From NCBI GenBank assembly GCA_934572325.1, contig CAKTKT010000001.1, positions 1-64,000 of the forward strand: a stretch of DNA of 64,000 bases. The letters are read 5' to 3'. Under the pieces are notes generated by a model. The model had not been told where the DNA came from, ran no database searches, and worked only from the letters and a program-made list of their open reading frames with translations. This DNA comes from an uncultured Oscillospiraceae bacterium. Lineage in GTDB: Bacteria > Bacillota > Clostridia > Oscillospirales > Oscillospiraceae. Positions 34,069-43,748 of the stretch are shown piece after piece (within the stretch, counting starts at the first letter, position 1; the number at the start of each line of letters is the position of its first letter). A program made the translations under genes and the position numbers.

Positions 34069-35871
34069 GTGGAAGAGCAGGTCATACCGAGAAGAGAGGA
34101 CGTTCCGGAAAGGTTCACATGGGAGCTGGGGGATATATTTGAAAGCGACGAGGCGTGGAGCGCGGAGTTTGAGGCGGCGCAGGAGCTGCCCATGCGCGCC
34201 GCCGAATTTGCCGGACGCCTGTGCGAGAGCGCGCAGACGCTGTACGAATACCTCCTGCTTGAGGATGAGGCGGGCGTGCGCATCAGCAAGCTCTACGGCT
34301 ACGCAAGCTGCAAGAGCGATCAGGACACCGCGAACGCCTTTTATCAGGATATGCGCGGCAAGGCGATGAGCCTTTACGTAGCGTATGCCGGAGCGGGCGC
34401 GTTCGCCACGCCCGAGCTTATCGCCGTGGACGACGAGCGCTTCGAGAGCTTTTATAAGGACGAGCCGCGCTTGGAGACCTATCGGCGCGTGCTGTACCGC
34501 GTGCGGCGCATGGCGGAGCACGTCCTTTCCGAGGCGGAGGAGCGGCTGCTCGCGGCGTCGAGCGAGATGGCGGCGAGTCCGGACAATATCCGCAGCATCT
34601 TCATGAACGCCGACCTCAGCTTCCCGCCGGTGAAGGACGCGGACGGCAGCGAGCGCCTCCTCACGAACGAGACGTTCGTGCCCATGCTCGAAAGCGCGGA
34701 CAGGACGCTGAGGAGAGCCGCGTTCGAGACGTACTACGCCCGCCTCGGCGAATTTAAAAACACCATAGCCGCCGCGCTCGACGGGCAGTTCAAGCAGCTT
34801 CGCTTTTTCGCCGAGGCGCGCAATTACCCCACGACGCTCGCCGCCGCGCTCGACGAAAACGAGGTGCCGGAGGAGGTGTACGAAAACCTCATTGAAGCCG
34901 TGCACGCGAACATGGACCGGATGTACCGCTATGTCGCGCTGAGAAAGAAGCTGCTCGGCGTGCAAAAGCTGCATATGTACGACGTGTACGCGCCGCTCGT
35001 GCCGGACGCGACGCAGAGGATAAGCTTTGACGAGGCGAAGGAGACCGTGCTCGCGGCGCTCGCCGTCCTCGGCGAGGACTATACCGCGCTTTTGAAAAAG
35101 GGCTTTGACGAGCGCTGGATAGACGTGTACGAAAATCAGGGCAAGCGCGGCGGGGCGTACTCCACCGACGCCGCCCGCCCGCACCCATATGTGCTTTTGA
35201 ACCACAAGGACACGCTCGACGGGATGTTCACCCTCGCCCACGAGATGGGGCACGCGCTGCATAGCTGGTATAGCTGCAAAAAACAGCCGGTGTGCACGTC
35301 GGACTATGTCATCTTCGTGGCGGAGGTCGCCTCCACGTGCAACGAGGTGCTTTTGATGCGCTATCTCCTCGGCAAAACGACGGACAAGCGCGAGCGGGCG
35401 TACCTCATCAATCACTTCCTCGACCAGTTCAAGGGCACGCTCTACCGCCAGACGATGTTTGCCGAGTTTGAGCTGGAGCTGGGGCGCATGAGCGAGGCGG
35501 GGGATACTCTCACTGCGGACGCGCTGTGCGAAAAGTACTTTGCGCTGAATAAGCTCTACTTCGGGGAGGACATGGTCTCCGACGATGAGATCGCGCTCGA
35601 GTGGGCGCGCATACCGCACTTTTTCTATGATTACTACGTGTTCCAGTACGCGACCGGCTTCGCCGCCGCCGTCGCCCTCGCCGAGCGCATCCTCGCCGAG
35701 GGCGAGAGCGCCGTGGCGGACTATAAGCGCTTCCTCTCCTCCGGATGCAGCACCGACCCAATATCGCTGCTGAAGATTGCCGGAGTGGACATGAGCACGG
35801 CAGAGCCGATAAACTCCGCCCTCGCCATTTTCGGCGAGCTTACGGACGAGCTGGAGGAAACGTTGAGGTAA
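34069..35871 (+). CDS. pepF: oligoendopeptidase F (M3 family)
   Basis: PepF (600 aa) is a cytosolic zinc metallopeptidase that cleaves peptides of about 7 to 17 residues. The zinc site HEMGH is at residues 391-395 with the third ligand Glu in VAEVASTCNEVLL about 25 residues later, and the C-terminal M3 helix region FFYDYYVFQYATGFAAA is present. The start is GTG at 34069, supported by AAGGAGGG at 6 bases. A promoter and a strong terminator flank it, so it is monocistronic. The length is typical. Confidence 0.96.
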   Translation: MEEQVIPRREDVPERFTWELGDIFESDEAWSAEFEAAQELPMRAAEFAGRLCESAQTLYEYLLLEDEAGVRISKLYGYASCKSDQDTANAFYQDMRGKAMSLYVAYAGAGAFATPELIAVDDERFESFYKDEPRLETYRRVLYRVRRMAEHVLSEAEERLLAASSEMAASPDNIRSIFMNADLSFPPVKDADGSERLLTNETFVPMLESADRTLRRAAFETYYARLGEFKNTIAAALDGQFKQLRFFAEARNYPTTLAAALDENEVPEEVYENLIEAVHANMDRMYRYVALRKKLLGVQKLHMYDVYAPLVPDATQRISFDEAKETVLAALAVLGEDYTALLKKGFDERWIDVYENQGKRGGAYSTDAARPHPYVLLNHKDTLDGMFTLAHEMGHALHSWYSCKKQPVCTSDYVIFVAEVASTCNEVLLMRYLLGKTTDKRERAYLINHFLDQFKGTLYRQTMFAEFELELGRMSEAGDTLTADALCEKYFALNKLYFGEDMVSDDEIALEWARIPHFFYDYYVFQYATGFAAAVALAERILAEGESAVADYKRFLSSGCSTDPISLLKIAGVDMSTAEPINSALAIFGELTDELEETLR

Positions 35872-35873
35872 TA

Positions 35874-35909
35874 ATTACCGGCTGCTATCGGCAGCCGGTA
35901 ATTTTTTTT
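35874..35909 (+). terminator. terminator of pepF
   Basis: ATTACCGGCTGC and GCAGCCGGTAAT form a perfect 12-bp stem with loop TATCG, followed by seven T. Confidence 0.95.
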
Positions 35910-35917
35910 CTGACAGG

Positions 35918-37894
35918 TCACGAAAACTCCCTGCACGCGCCGTTTTCGCAGAGATAGAAGTGCGCCCTGCCGTCCTCGGCGGCGGCGGAGGCGGTGAACG
36001 GCGCGATCTCGGCGAGCGCGGCGTCGCGCGCCGGAGTTTTCAAAAGCACGGTCAGCTCCGGCGCGTAGCGCGCGGTGACGGCGCGCAGAAGCTCCGGCAC
36101 GGTCTCGTCCGGCGCGGCGCAGAGGATCTCCCGCGTGGGGTACACAGCGCCCATCAGCGCCGTCAGCGCGAACGCGCATCCGGCGGGGGCGTTCGCGGCG
36201 TAATTGCAGGTGAAGGTCAAAAGCGCGTCGCGCGCCGAGCCCATGTCCGCATCCCCCGTCAGGCGGAAGAGCGCATCGAACAGCGCCGCCGCGCCGCTGC
36301 TGCCGGAGGGGAGAGCGCCGTCATACACCTCCTGCGGGCGGGTGATGAGCGTCTCGGCGGCGTCGGACGTGCGGTAATACCCGCCGTCGGGCGCGGCGAA
36401 GTGCGCCGTGACCTCTCCGGCGAGCGCACGGGCGCGGACGAGGTGCGCGGGGTCATAGTCCGCCGCGTACAGCTCAACAAGACCGAGCGCGTAGAACACA
36501 TAGTCGTCAAGCTGCGCCGCCGCGCCGAGCGCTCCCGCCGTCAGCGAGGCGCGCAGAGCGCCCGCCCCGTCATAGAGCGAGGCTGCCATGAACGCGGCAA
36601 GCTCCTCCGCCGCGGCGAGATAGCGCGCATCGGAAAAGGCGCGCGCCGCGCGCGAGAGCGCCATGAGCAGCAGCCCGTTCCACGCCGTCAGCATCTTTTC
36701 GTCGGTTTTGAGCGGCATACGCGCCGCCCGATAGATGCGCAGCTTTTCCCGAAGATCGTTGTACCCCTCCGGCAGGAGGCTCCAGCGCGTGTTCAAAAGG
36801 AGGTTCGGTATGCTCCCGCCGCGGAAGTTGCCCTCGGCGGTGATGTCGTAGCACTCGCAGAAGTGCCGCCCCGCGTCCTCGCCGAGGACGGCGCGCACCT
36901 CGTCCGGCGTGAAGAGATAGTACGCCCCCTCCTCGCCGAGACCGTCCGCGTCCTGCGCACAGAAGTACCCGCCGTCGGGAGACGAAAGCTCGCGCATACA
37001 GTAGTCGAGCGTCGCCTCGGCGACATAGCGGTAAAGCGCCATATGCCCCGACTGCCAAGCCTCGGCGTACACATAGGCGAGCAGGGCGTTGTCATAGAGC
37101 GTCTTTTCAAAATGCGGGGCGAGCCATTCCCTATCGGTCGAATAGCGCGAGAAGCCGCCGCCGAAATGGTCGAATATCCCGCCGCGGTACATGGCCTTCA
37201 GCGTGTCCTCCGCCATGGCGCGCGCCGCGCGGTCGCCCGCGAGGGCGGCATAGCGCAGAAGGAAAATGAGATCGTGCGGGGAGGGGAACTTCGGCGCTGT
37301 GCCGAAGCCGCCGTATTCCCCGTCAAACGCCGCAGAGAGCTGCTCTCTCGCGCGGCGGAGAAGCTCCGCGTCCGCGCCCGCCGCGCCGAGCTTTTTCGGC
37401 GCGTTCAAAAGCGCCGTGACGTCGCCCGCCGCTTTCAGCAGAGCGCCCCGCCCGCCGCGCCACTTCGCCGCGACGGCGGAGAGCAGCGTGACGAGCCCCG
37501 GCTGCCCGTTCGCATCCTCGCGCGGGATGTAGGACGCGGCGAAAAACGGCTGCTGCGAGGGGGTCATGATGATGCTCAGCGGCCAGCCGCCGCTGCCGGT
37601 GAGCGCCGTGCACACGGACATATATACGCTGTCGATGTCGGGGCGCTCCTCGCGATCGACCTTCACGGCGACATAGTATTTGTTCAGCACCTCAGCCACG
37701 CGCGCGTTTTCAAAGGATTCCCTCTCCATGACGTGACACCAGTGACAGGTGGAGTACCCGATGCTGAGGAAAACGGGCTTGTCCTCGCGCCGCGCCTTAT
37801 CAAACGCGGCTTCGCTCCAAGGATACCAATCAATGGGATTTTCCGCGTGCTCGCGGAGATAGGGGGATGTTTCGTTCGCCAATCTGTTGCTCAT
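35918..37894 (-). CDS. YyaL/DUF255 thioredoxin-domain protein
   Basis: The 658-aa protein belongs to the YyaL family (related to human SPATA20). It starts with the conserved [20 protein letters not shown] block, then a thioredoxin-like domain with CHWC at residues 50-53, followed by a six-hairpin glycosidase-like alpha/alpha barrel of about 500 residues ([22 protein letters not shown] is typical). Its biochemical role is not established; it is cytosolic. It stands alone, divergent from the TPR-protein gene and convergent with pepF. Family assignment is firm. Confidence 0.92.
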   Translation of the reverse strand: MSNRLANETSPYLREHAENPIDWYPWSEAAFDKARREDKPVFLSIGYSTCHWCHVMERESFENARVAEVLNKYYVAVKVDREERPDIDSVYMSVCTALTGSGGWPLSIIMTPSQQPFFAASYIPREDANGQPGLVTLLSAVAAKWRGGRGALLKAAGDVTALLNAPKKLGAAGADAELLRRAREQLSAAFDGEYGGFGTAPKFPSPHDLIFLLRYAALAGDRAARAMAEDTLKAMYRGGIFDHFGGGFSRYSTDREWLAPHFEKTLYDNALLAYVYAEAWQSGHMALYRYVAEATLDYCMRELSSPDGGYFCAQDADGLGEEGAYYLFTPDEVRAVLGEDAGRHFCECYDITAEGNFRGGSIPNLLLNTRWSLLPEGYNDLREKLRIYRAARMPLKTDEKMLTAWNGLLLMALSRAARAFSDARYLAAAEELAAFMAASLYDGAGALRASLTAGALGAAAQLDDYVFYALGLVELYAADYDPAHLVRARALAGEVTAHFAAPDGGYYRTSDAAETLITRPQEVYDGALPSGSSGAAALFDALFRLTGDADMGSARDALLTFTCNYAANAPAGCAFALTALMGAVYPTREILCAAPDETVPELLRAVTARYAPELTVLLKTPARDAALAEIAPFTASAAAEDGRAHFYLCENGACREFS

Positions 37895-37988
37895 GCGACA
37901 GCCTCCCTGCTGTAAAGCGAGTATATTATATAAATCATCAAAAGTATTATAGCCGCAGATACGCGGAGTTTCAAGTGAGGGATGATAA

Positions 37989-38804
37989 ATGGAGCATACC
38001 GATCCGCGCTGCTGCTTTGACGCGGCTGACTACCTCGCCGCGCCCGACGCCGCGCCCTGCCCCGTGACGCTCGACGTGCCGGAGATAGTGCGCGGGCTGG
38101 ACGAGCTTTACGAGCGCGCTCGCGAGGCGGAGGCGGAGGGCTATCTCGAGGCGTGGCTCGAGCGGGCGAGAGCGTGCGGCGACTGGCGCGCGGAGCTGAC
38201 CGTGACGAGCGAGCTATTGGGGCAGTACCGCCGCAGTGCGAGCCGCGAAAAGGGGCTTTGCGCGGCGGACAGTGCGCTCGCGCTCATCCGCAGGCACGGC
38301 ATGGGACGCACGGTCTCCGGCGCGACGATCATGCTCAACGCCGCGACGACGCTCAAATGCTTCGGCGAGGCGGCGCGCTCGCTGCCGATATTCGCGCACG
38401 TGGGGCGGGTGTATTCCGAGCGGCTCGATCCGACGGATTACCGCTTCGCGGGGCTATTTAACAACATGGCGCTCTCGTATGCCGACGTGGGCGAGATCGA
38501 GCGCGCTATTGAATACTTCACCGCCGCGATGCGCATCATAGAGCGCTGCGACGCGCCGGAGAACGAGCTTGCCGTGACGCTGTGCAACATGGCGGAGACC
38601 TACGCCCGCCGCGACGGCGAGGACGAGAGGATAGGCGAGTGCATGGAGCGCGCGTGGGAGTATCTCAACGCTCCCGCGCTCGCGCACGACGGCTATCACG
38701 CCTTCACCGTCTCCAAGTGTGCGCCGTGCTTTGACTATTTCGGCTATTTCATCTATGCGAAAGCGCTCAGGGAAAGGGCGGAGAGGATATATGGGCTTTC
38801 TTGA
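37989..38804 (+). CDS. tetratricopeptide-repeat protein
   Basis: The 271-aa product is helical and contains TPR-like units from about residue 100 on ([30 protein letters not shown] and [15 protein letters not shown]). The N-terminal part has acidic helices without a known motif. It overlaps the next gene, a DUF4037 protein, by 14 bases, which indicates translational coupling and a joint function, with the TPR part likely binding a partner protein. The ATG has a GAGGGATG-like weak site upstream. Function unknown. Confidence 0.82.
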   Translation: MEHTDPRCCFDAADYLAAPDAAPCPVTLDVPEIVRGLDELYERAREAEAEGYLEAWLERARACGDWRAELTVTSELLGQYRRSASREKGLCAADSALALIRRHGMGRTVSGATIMLNAATTLKCFGEAARSLPIFAHVGRVYSERLDPTDYRFAGLFNNMALSYADVGEIERAIEYFTAAMRIIERCDAPENELAVTLCNMAETYARRDGEDERIGECMERAWEYLNAPALAHDGYHAFTVSKCAPCFDYFGYFIYAKALRERAERIYGLS

Positions 38805-39717
38805 CGAGGCGCGGGAGCTGTACGTGCGCTATGGCGCGCCGATGATAGCGGAGCGCTTCCCCGACTACGCCGAGCGCATCGCGGCAGGGCTTGCCGGTCA
38901 CGGGTCGGAGTGCTTCGGCTTTGACGACGAGCTCTCGCGCGATCACGATTTTGAGGCGGGCTTCTGCCTGTGGATCGACGAGGCGACCGACAGGGAGATA
39001 GGCGTGGAGCTTTCGCGCGCCTACCGTGCGCTGCCGCTCGAACGCGCGGGGCGGCGGAGCGCTCTGGCGGAGAAAAGCCGGGGCGTGCGGGTAATACCGG
39101 AGTTTTACCGGCGCTACACCGGCTCGTCCGGCGCGCCGGAGAGCTGGCAGCAATGGCTGCATCTGCCGTCCTACGCGCTCGCCGAGGCGACGAACGGCGA
39201 GGTGTGGCGCGACGACGCGGGCGTGTTCTCCGCCATCCGGCGCGAGATCGCGGACGGGATGCCGGAGGACGTGCGGATAAAAAAGCTCGCCGCGTGCGCG
39301 GTGAGCATGGCGCAGAGCGGGCAGTACAACTACTCCCGCTGCATACGCCGCGGGGAGGACGGCGCGGCGATGCTCGCCCTCGGCGAGTTTGTGAGAAGCA
39401 CGGCGTACATGATACACCTGCTCAACCGCCGCCATATGCCGTACTATAAATGGATGCTCCGCTCGCTCGGCACGCTGCCGCGGCTGGGCGAGTTGCGCGG
39501 AGCGCTGGAATATCTGCTCACGGCGGAAAACGACGACGCGGGCAAGAAAACGAAAGCGGGCGTTGTGGAGGACGTGTGCGCCGCGCTCGTGCGGGAGCTT
39601 CAAGCCGACGCGCTGACCTGCGGCAGCTGGGACTACATGGAGAGACACGGGCTGGATATGCAGGGGCATATCCAAAACCCCGCGATACGTGCCGAGCATA
39701 TTATGGAGGGAATTTAA
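38791..39717 (+). CDS. DUF4037-domain protein (nucleotidyltransferase-like)
   Basis: This 308-aa protein belongs to the DUF4037 group. Near residue 38 it has ECFGFDDELSRDHDFEAGFCLW, which resembles the GSxxxxxDxD metal motif of pol-beta type nucleotidyltransferases. The rest is helical, with HxRR-like sequence YMIHLLNRRHMPYYKWMLRSLGTLPRL near residue 208 that is conserved in the family. It is translated from an ATG within the end of the TPR gene. Relatives are often fused to or paired with TPR proteins. The substrate is not known. Confidence 0.82.
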   Translation: MGFLDEARELYVRYGAPMIAERFPDYAERIAAGLAGHGSECFGFDDELSRDHDFEAGFCLWIDEATDREIGVELSRAYRALPLERAGRRSALAEKSRGVRVIPEFYRRYTGSSGAPESWQQWLHLPSYALAEATNGEVWRDDAGVFSAIRREIADGMPEDVRIKKLAACAVSMAQSGQYNYSRCIRRGEDGAAMLALGEFVRSTAYMIHLLNRRHMPYYKWMLRSLGTLPRLGELRGALEYLLTAENDDAGKKTKAGVVEDVCAALVRELQADALTCGSWDYMERHGLDMQGHIQNPAIRAEHIMEGI

Positions 39718-39750
39718 CAATCATTCGGGGAGGAAATGCGCGGATTTGTG

Positions 39751-39779
39751 TTTACAATCCACAAAATTTGTGCTATGCT
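39751..39779 (+). promoter_or_regulatory. promoter of the aminotransferase gene
   Basis: TTTACA (39751-39756) and TATGCT (39774-39779) are 17 bases apart, with TGC in front of the -10 box. The inverted repeat at 39796-39816 lies about 10 bases after the predicted start. Confidence 0.65.
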
Positions 39780-39795
39780 TAGTGCCGAAGAGGTA

Positions 39796-39816
39796 TATAG
39801 TATGCGAGATACTATA
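39796..39816. promoter_or_regulatory. inverted repeat, candidate operator
   Basis: TATAGTAT-GCGAG-ATACTATA is a perfect 8-bp inverted repeat with a 5-base centre, placed just downstream of the promoter and 39 bases before the aminotransferase ATG. GntR-type regulators recognise AT-rich palindromes of this size. It has no T tract, so it is not a terminator. Confidence 0.5.
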
Positions 39817-39854
39817 ACTTAAATAGCACAAGAATTTATTTAAGGAGGAAAACC

Positions 39855-41039
39855 ATGGTAAAATTCGCAGAAAGAATGAATGACGTCAAGGCGTCCGACA
39901 TCCGCGAGCTGCTCGCCCTTGTCAACAAGCCCGAGATCATTTCCTTTGCCGGCGGTCTGCCCGCACCGGAGCTGTTCCCCGTGGACAAGATCAAGGCGGC
40001 GACGGACGCGGTGCTCGAGGAGAACGGTCGCGCGGCGCTGCAGTACGGTCCGACGGACGGTCTGCTGCGCCTGAGAGAGCAGATCGCCGACCGTATGCTC
40101 AAGAAGAACGGCGTCAACACCGACCCCGACCACATCATCATGACCGCCGGCAGCCAGCAGGGGCTGGACTTCGCCGCGCGCCTGTTCGTCAATCCGGGCG
40201 ACGTCGTGCTGATGGAGAGTCCGTCCTACCTCGGCGCGATCAACGCCTTCAAGCTCAGCGAGCCGACGTTCATGGAAGTGCCCACCGACAACGGCGGCAT
40301 GGTCATGGAGGAGCTGGACAAGATGCTCGCCTCCACCAAGAACGTCAAGATGATCTACGTCATCCCCGACTTCCAGAACCCCAGCGGACGCACCTGGTCC
40401 CTTGAGCGCCGCAAGAGGTTCATGGAGATTGTCAACAGGTACGAGGTCGTCGTGCTTGAGGACAACCCCTACGGCGAGCTGCGCTACAAGGGCGAATATC
40501 TGCCCTCCCTCAAGAGCATGGACACCAAGGGTCTCGTCATTTACCTCGGCACGTTTTCCAAGATCCTCGCCCCCGGCTACCGTCTCGCGTGGATGTGCGC
40601 CAGCAAGGAGATCATCGAGAAGATAAACCTCATCGCGCAGGCGGCAGTGCTTCAGACCTCCACCATCTCCATGATGGTCGTGTCGAAGTTCATCGATATG
40701 TTCGACCTCGACGCGCACGTGGAGACTGTCCGCGCCGTCTATGAGCACCGCTGCAACGTCATGATGGACGCGATGGCGAAGTACTTCCCCAAGAAAGTCA
40801 GCTACACCATCCCCGACGGCGGTCTCTTCACCTGGGCGGAGCTGCCCGATTACATCGACACCAAGGTCATGGCGTCTCAGGCGCTTGCGCAGAACGTCGC
40901 ATATGTCCCCGGTCTCGGCTTCTTCCCCAACGGCAACAACCACCACTGCATGAGGCTCAACTACTCCTGTATGCCGGACGAGCGTATCGAAGAGGGCATC
41001 AAGCGCCTCGGCGGCGTCATCTGCGACAATCTCAAGTAA
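39855..41039 (+). CDS. PLP-dependent aminotransferase, class I/II (2-aminoadipate/MocR-type)
   Basis: The 394-aa enzyme is a fold type I aminotransferase of the group that includes LysN and the catalytic part of MocR regulators. The N-terminus SDIRELLALVNKPEIISFAGGLPAPELFP and QYGPTDGLLRLREQIA are typical, the cofactor-binding Tyr/Asn region is at IYVIPDFQNPSGRTWSLERR, EDNPYGELRY contains the PLP-contacting Asp and Tyr, and the Schiff-base Lys is in GTFSKILAPGYRLAW. It transfers amino groups from 2-aminoadipate, aromatic or branched amino acids to 2-oxoglutarate; the substrate is not defined. AAGGAGG precedes the ATG. Confidence 0.93.
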   Translation: MVKFAERMNDVKASDIRELLALVNKPEIISFAGGLPAPELFPVDKIKAATDAVLEENGRAALQYGPTDGLLRLREQIADRMLKKNGVNTDPDHIIMTAGSQQGLDFAARLFVNPGDVVLMESPSYLGAINAFKLSEPTFMEVPTDNGGMVMEELDKMLASTKNVKMIYVIPDFQNPSGRTWSLERRKRFMEIVNRYEVVVLEDNPYGELRYKGEYLPSLKSMDTKGLVIYLGTFSKILAPGYRLAWMCASKEIIEKINLIAQAAVLQTSTISMMVVSKFIDMFDLDAHVETVRAVYEHRCNVMMDAMAKYFPKKVSYTIPDGGLFTWAELPDYIDTKVMASQALAQNVAYVPGLGFFPNGNNHHCMRLNYSCMPDERIEEGIKRLGGVICDNLK

Positions 41040-41064
41040 AGAGCTGCGATACTTATTAAATTTA

Positions 41065-41094
41065 TGCCCTCCCGCGGCTGCGGGAGGGCATTTT
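41065..41094 (+). terminator. terminator of the aminotransferase gene
   Basis: TGCCCTCCCGC and GCGGGAGGGCA form a perfect 11-bp stem with a GGCT loop, followed by TTTT. Confidence 0.9.
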
Positions 41095-41111
41095 CGCGTT
41101 TTGCGCGGTTT

Positions 41112-41391
41112 ATACCCTCGGTTGACAAGGACACACACGGTTTTGACGGGCGGAAATACGCCCATGCCGCTTCAAAGCCCTTGCCAATACACAAAGTATT
41201 GCCTGCGGGCTTTTCATTGCCTGATCGCATTTCCGCTCCGACAAAACTGCTTCGCACCTGACAGCGAAGGATTTTCGAGCGATTTTTGGTTTTTGAGACG
41301 CAGATGTGTCGTAACCCATCAAGGCGAAAAGGGCAAAAAGCGCCGGAAAGACTCGCTGTCAGGCGTGTGTGTCCTTGTCAACCGAGGGTAT
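41112..41391. mobile_element. 280-bp element with perfect 28-bp terminal inverted repeats (MITE-like)
   Basis: The arms at 41112-41139 and 41364-41391 are exact reverse complements over 28 bases. The outer ends read TA-CCCTCGG and CCGAGGG-TA, which fits a TA target duplication as made by IS630/Tc1-type transposases. Inside are two more symmetric pairs: AAAGCCC...GGGCTTT enclosing CAATAC/GTATTG (41174-41213), and CCTGACAGCGA/TCGCTGTCAGG (41257-41267 and 41353-41363). No coding sequence is evident. The right end touches the stop codon of the convergent aminotransferase gene (41394). It could be a nonautonomous transposable element or a structured RNA. Confidence 0.7.
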
Positions 41392-41393
41392 CG

Positions 41394-42671
41394 TTACTTC
41401 AGCAGCGCTTCCAGTGCGGCGATCTTAAGGCAGAGGCAGAAGACGCTCATCGCCTTGTCAAGCTCATCCACCGAGGGGTAGGACGGCGCAATGCGGATGT
41501 TCGAGTCGTCCGGATCGACGCCGTAGGGGTACGTCGCGCCCGCGCCCGTCATCACGACGCCCGCCTCCTTGCACAGCGCGAGCGTGCGCTTGGCAAGACC
41601 ATTATTTGTATACACCGAGACGAAGTAGCCCCCGCGCGGGTGCTGCCAGCGGGCGATGCCGAGAGGCGCGATCTCCTCGTCGAGATGGCGCAGCACGCAC
41701 GCGAAGCGCGGCGCGAGGATGGCGGCGTGCTTTTTCATCAGCGCGAGCGTGTGCGCCTTGTCCTTGAGGTAGCGCACATGGCGGAGCTGGTTGACCTTGT
41801 CGTAGGAGATTATCTGCGCGCCCATGAGCTTTTTGAGCCGGTCGAGGTTTTCCACGGAGGTGGCGAGCGCGGATATGCCCGCGCCGGGGAAGGTTATCTT
41901 CGAGGTGGACGCAAACTCATACACCATGTCGGGCTTGCCCGCCTCGCGGCAGAGCGTGAGAATATCGTCGAACGGCAGGAAGTCGCCCTCAAACTCGTGC
42001 ACGCAGTAGGCGTTGTCCCACATGAGGATGAAGTCCGGCGCGGCGGGCTTCATCGCGGCGATGCGGCGCACGGTCTCCGGCGAGTAGACGATGCCGTCGG
42101 GGTTGGAGTATTTCGGCACACACCACATACCCTTGACGGCGGGGTCGGCTATCAGCCGCTCGACAGCGTCCATATCCGGACCCTGCTCCGTCATGGGAAC
42201 GGTGATTAGCTCGAAGCCGAAGCTCTCGGTGATCTTGAAGTGGCGGTCGTACCCCGGCGCGGGGCAGAGCCATTTCACCTTGTCAAGCTTGTGCCACGGC
42301 TTTTCCGCGTGGTTGAGCCCGTGGGTGTACGCCTTGGATACGGTGTCGTACATAAGCTGGAGCGAGGCGCTGCCGCCGACGAGACATTCCTCCGCCCTGC
42401 AGCCGAGAAGCTCGGCAAAGAGCGCCTTCGCCTCCGGCAGACCGGCAAGCTCGCCGTAGTTGCGCGCATCGATGCCGCCGGATATGCAGTCCTCCGCCGT
42501 GGAGAGCACCGTGAGCATATCGCTCACCATGTCAAGCTGCTCACGCCCGGGCTTGCCGCGCGCCATGTTGAGCTTGAGCTGCTGCGCCTTTGCCGCCTCG
42601 AAGCCGGCAAGGCAGAGCTCATGCTCGCGCACAAGCTCCTCGCGGGTCATTTCGCTGTATTTCTTGGTCAT
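41394..42671 (-). CDS. PLP-dependent aminotransferase, aspartate aminotransferase-like
   Basis: This 425-aa fold type I aminotransferase belongs to the group sometimes listed as putative MocR-type aspartate aminotransferase (PF12897). Typical stretches are LKLNMARGKPGREQLDMV near residue 33, DARNYGELAGLPEAKALFAELL near 68, VPKYSNPDGIVYS near 183, WDNAYCVHEF with the PLP-binding Asp, and the Lys in FASTSKITFPGAGIS near 253. It would make aspartate and oxaloacetate from glutamate partners or act on a similar pair. GGAGG lies 8 bases before the ATG. It is the last of four minus-strand genes and convergent with the other aminotransferase. Confidence 0.9.
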   Translation of the reverse strand: MTKKYSEMTREELVREHELCLAGFEAAKAQQLKLNMARGKPGREQLDMVSDMLTVLSTAEDCISGGIDARNYGELAGLPEAKALFAELLGCRAEECLVGGSASLQLMYDTVSKAYTHGLNHAEKPWHKLDKVKWLCPAPGYDRHFKITESFGFELITVPMTEQGPDMDAVERLIADPAVKGMWCVPKYSNPDGIVYSPETVRRIAAMKPAAPDFILMWDNAYCVHEFEGDFLPFDDILTLCREAGKPDMVYEFASTSKITFPGAGISALATSVENLDRLKKLMGAQIISYDKVNQLRHVRYLKDKAHTLALMKKHAAILAPRFACVLRHLDEEIAPLGIARWQHPRGGYFVSVYTNNGLAKRTLALCKEAGVVMTGAGATYPYGVDPDDSNIRIAPSYPSVDELDKAMSVFCLCLKIAALEALLK

Positions 42672-42708
42672 ACGAAAATCCTCCGATTTATTTTATGTTT
42701 TTATTACT

Positions 42709-43734
42709 TTACCACTTGTTTTCGACCTTTTCGGCAAAGCCGGGGAAGTCCTTCACCTCAATGACCGTGCCGTCGTCGAGCACCGCCTTGCCCGCAAACA
42801 TACCGAACACCTGATGCTGGTCGGACTTGATGAGCTTTATGTCGGTGCACGCGGCGCGGTCGAGCACGGGGACAAAGTCCATCTCAAAGCGAGCGTCGTC
42901 CGAGGTGAACGTCCACGGAGACATGAAATCGCGCTCGTTGCCGGGAATATTGAACCTCACCCGACTGAGCTTGTGCGCCCTGCCGTTATAGAAGAGCGCG
43001 TTCTCGCTCGCGGCGGAGGTGTCGCCGAAGCCGTAGCCGAGGTTCCAGCCGAACGGCACGCCGTCGATGTGGTAGGATGCGCTGCCCCAGTACCAGGTGT
43101 TGTGATACGTCCACACGCCGCGCCCCCAGTCGAGCACCGCGAAGCTGTCCGCGGGGTCGAACTCATAAAGGCGCGCGCCGTACCTCACGCTGCCCTTGGC
43201 GCGCATACAGTTGATCTTCTGGTTATAGTAGAAGTGCCCGGGCTTATCGAACGGGGTGCATATGACAATGCTGTCCTGCGGCTCGTCGAAAAGCTCAACG
43301 CTCGCAAGCAGCGCGCCCTCCGGACCGAAATCGTCCATGCGGGCTGTCAGCACGCGCCGCCCGCTGCCGTCGTTTTCAAAGCTGACGGAGTGCCTTCTTC
43401 CGCCGTGGCGCACGTCGCCGCGCTTGGAGCTCTCCGGCATGCCGACAGAGCCGAGCGGCATAAAGGTCATCGGGCTTTTCGTGATCTCCCACCCCTCGGC
43501 AAAGTCGAGCAGAGAGACGGAGTCCAGCCCCATATAGCCGTTGTCGTCCACCGTGAGGGCAAGGGCGTAGCGCCCGTTGTTAATGAGGTAATAATCCCAC
43601 TCCTTTATGCGCGTTTTCGGCGCCTTCACCGCCCTGCGGCTGTAAACGGGGAGGAGCGAGCGCGCCCAGCCGGGCTCGGTAAGCCCGCCCTGCGCGTTGA
43701 GAAGGGGGATCTCGCGCGTTATTTCATGCTGCAT
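42709..43734 (-). CDS. DUF2804 family protein
   Basis: The product (341 aa) belongs to DUF2804, a beta-rich family without an assigned biochemical function that has similarity in fold to lipocalin-like tocopherol cyclases. Marker stretches are HEITREIPLLNAQGGLTEPGWARSLLPVYSR at the N-terminus and GRGVWTYHNTWYWGSASYHIDGVPFGWNLGYGFGD near residue 208. No signal peptide is seen. The ATG at 43734 has AAAGGCGG at 7 bases; an upstream codon at 43752 overlaps the preceding gene. It lies 14 bases after the DnaI-like gene and shares its operon. Confidence 0.87.
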   Translation of the reverse strand: MQHEITREIPLLNAQGGLTEPGWARSLLPVYSRRAVKAPKTRIKEWDYYLINNGRYALALTVDDNGYMGLDSVSLLDFAEGWEITKSPMTFMPLGSVGMPESSKRGDVRHGGRRHSVSFENDGSGRRVLTARMDDFGPEGALLASVELFDEPQDSIVICTPFDKPGHFYYNQKINCMRAKGSVRYGARLYEFDPADSFAVLDWGRGVWTYHNTWYWGSASYHIDGVPFGWNLGYGFGDTSAASENALFYNGRAHKLSRVRFNIPGNERDFMSPWTFTSDDARFEMDFVPVLDRAACTDIKLIKSDQHQVFGMFAGKAVLDDGTVIEVKDFPGFAEKVENKW

Positions 43735-43748
43735 GGTCTGACCGCCTT

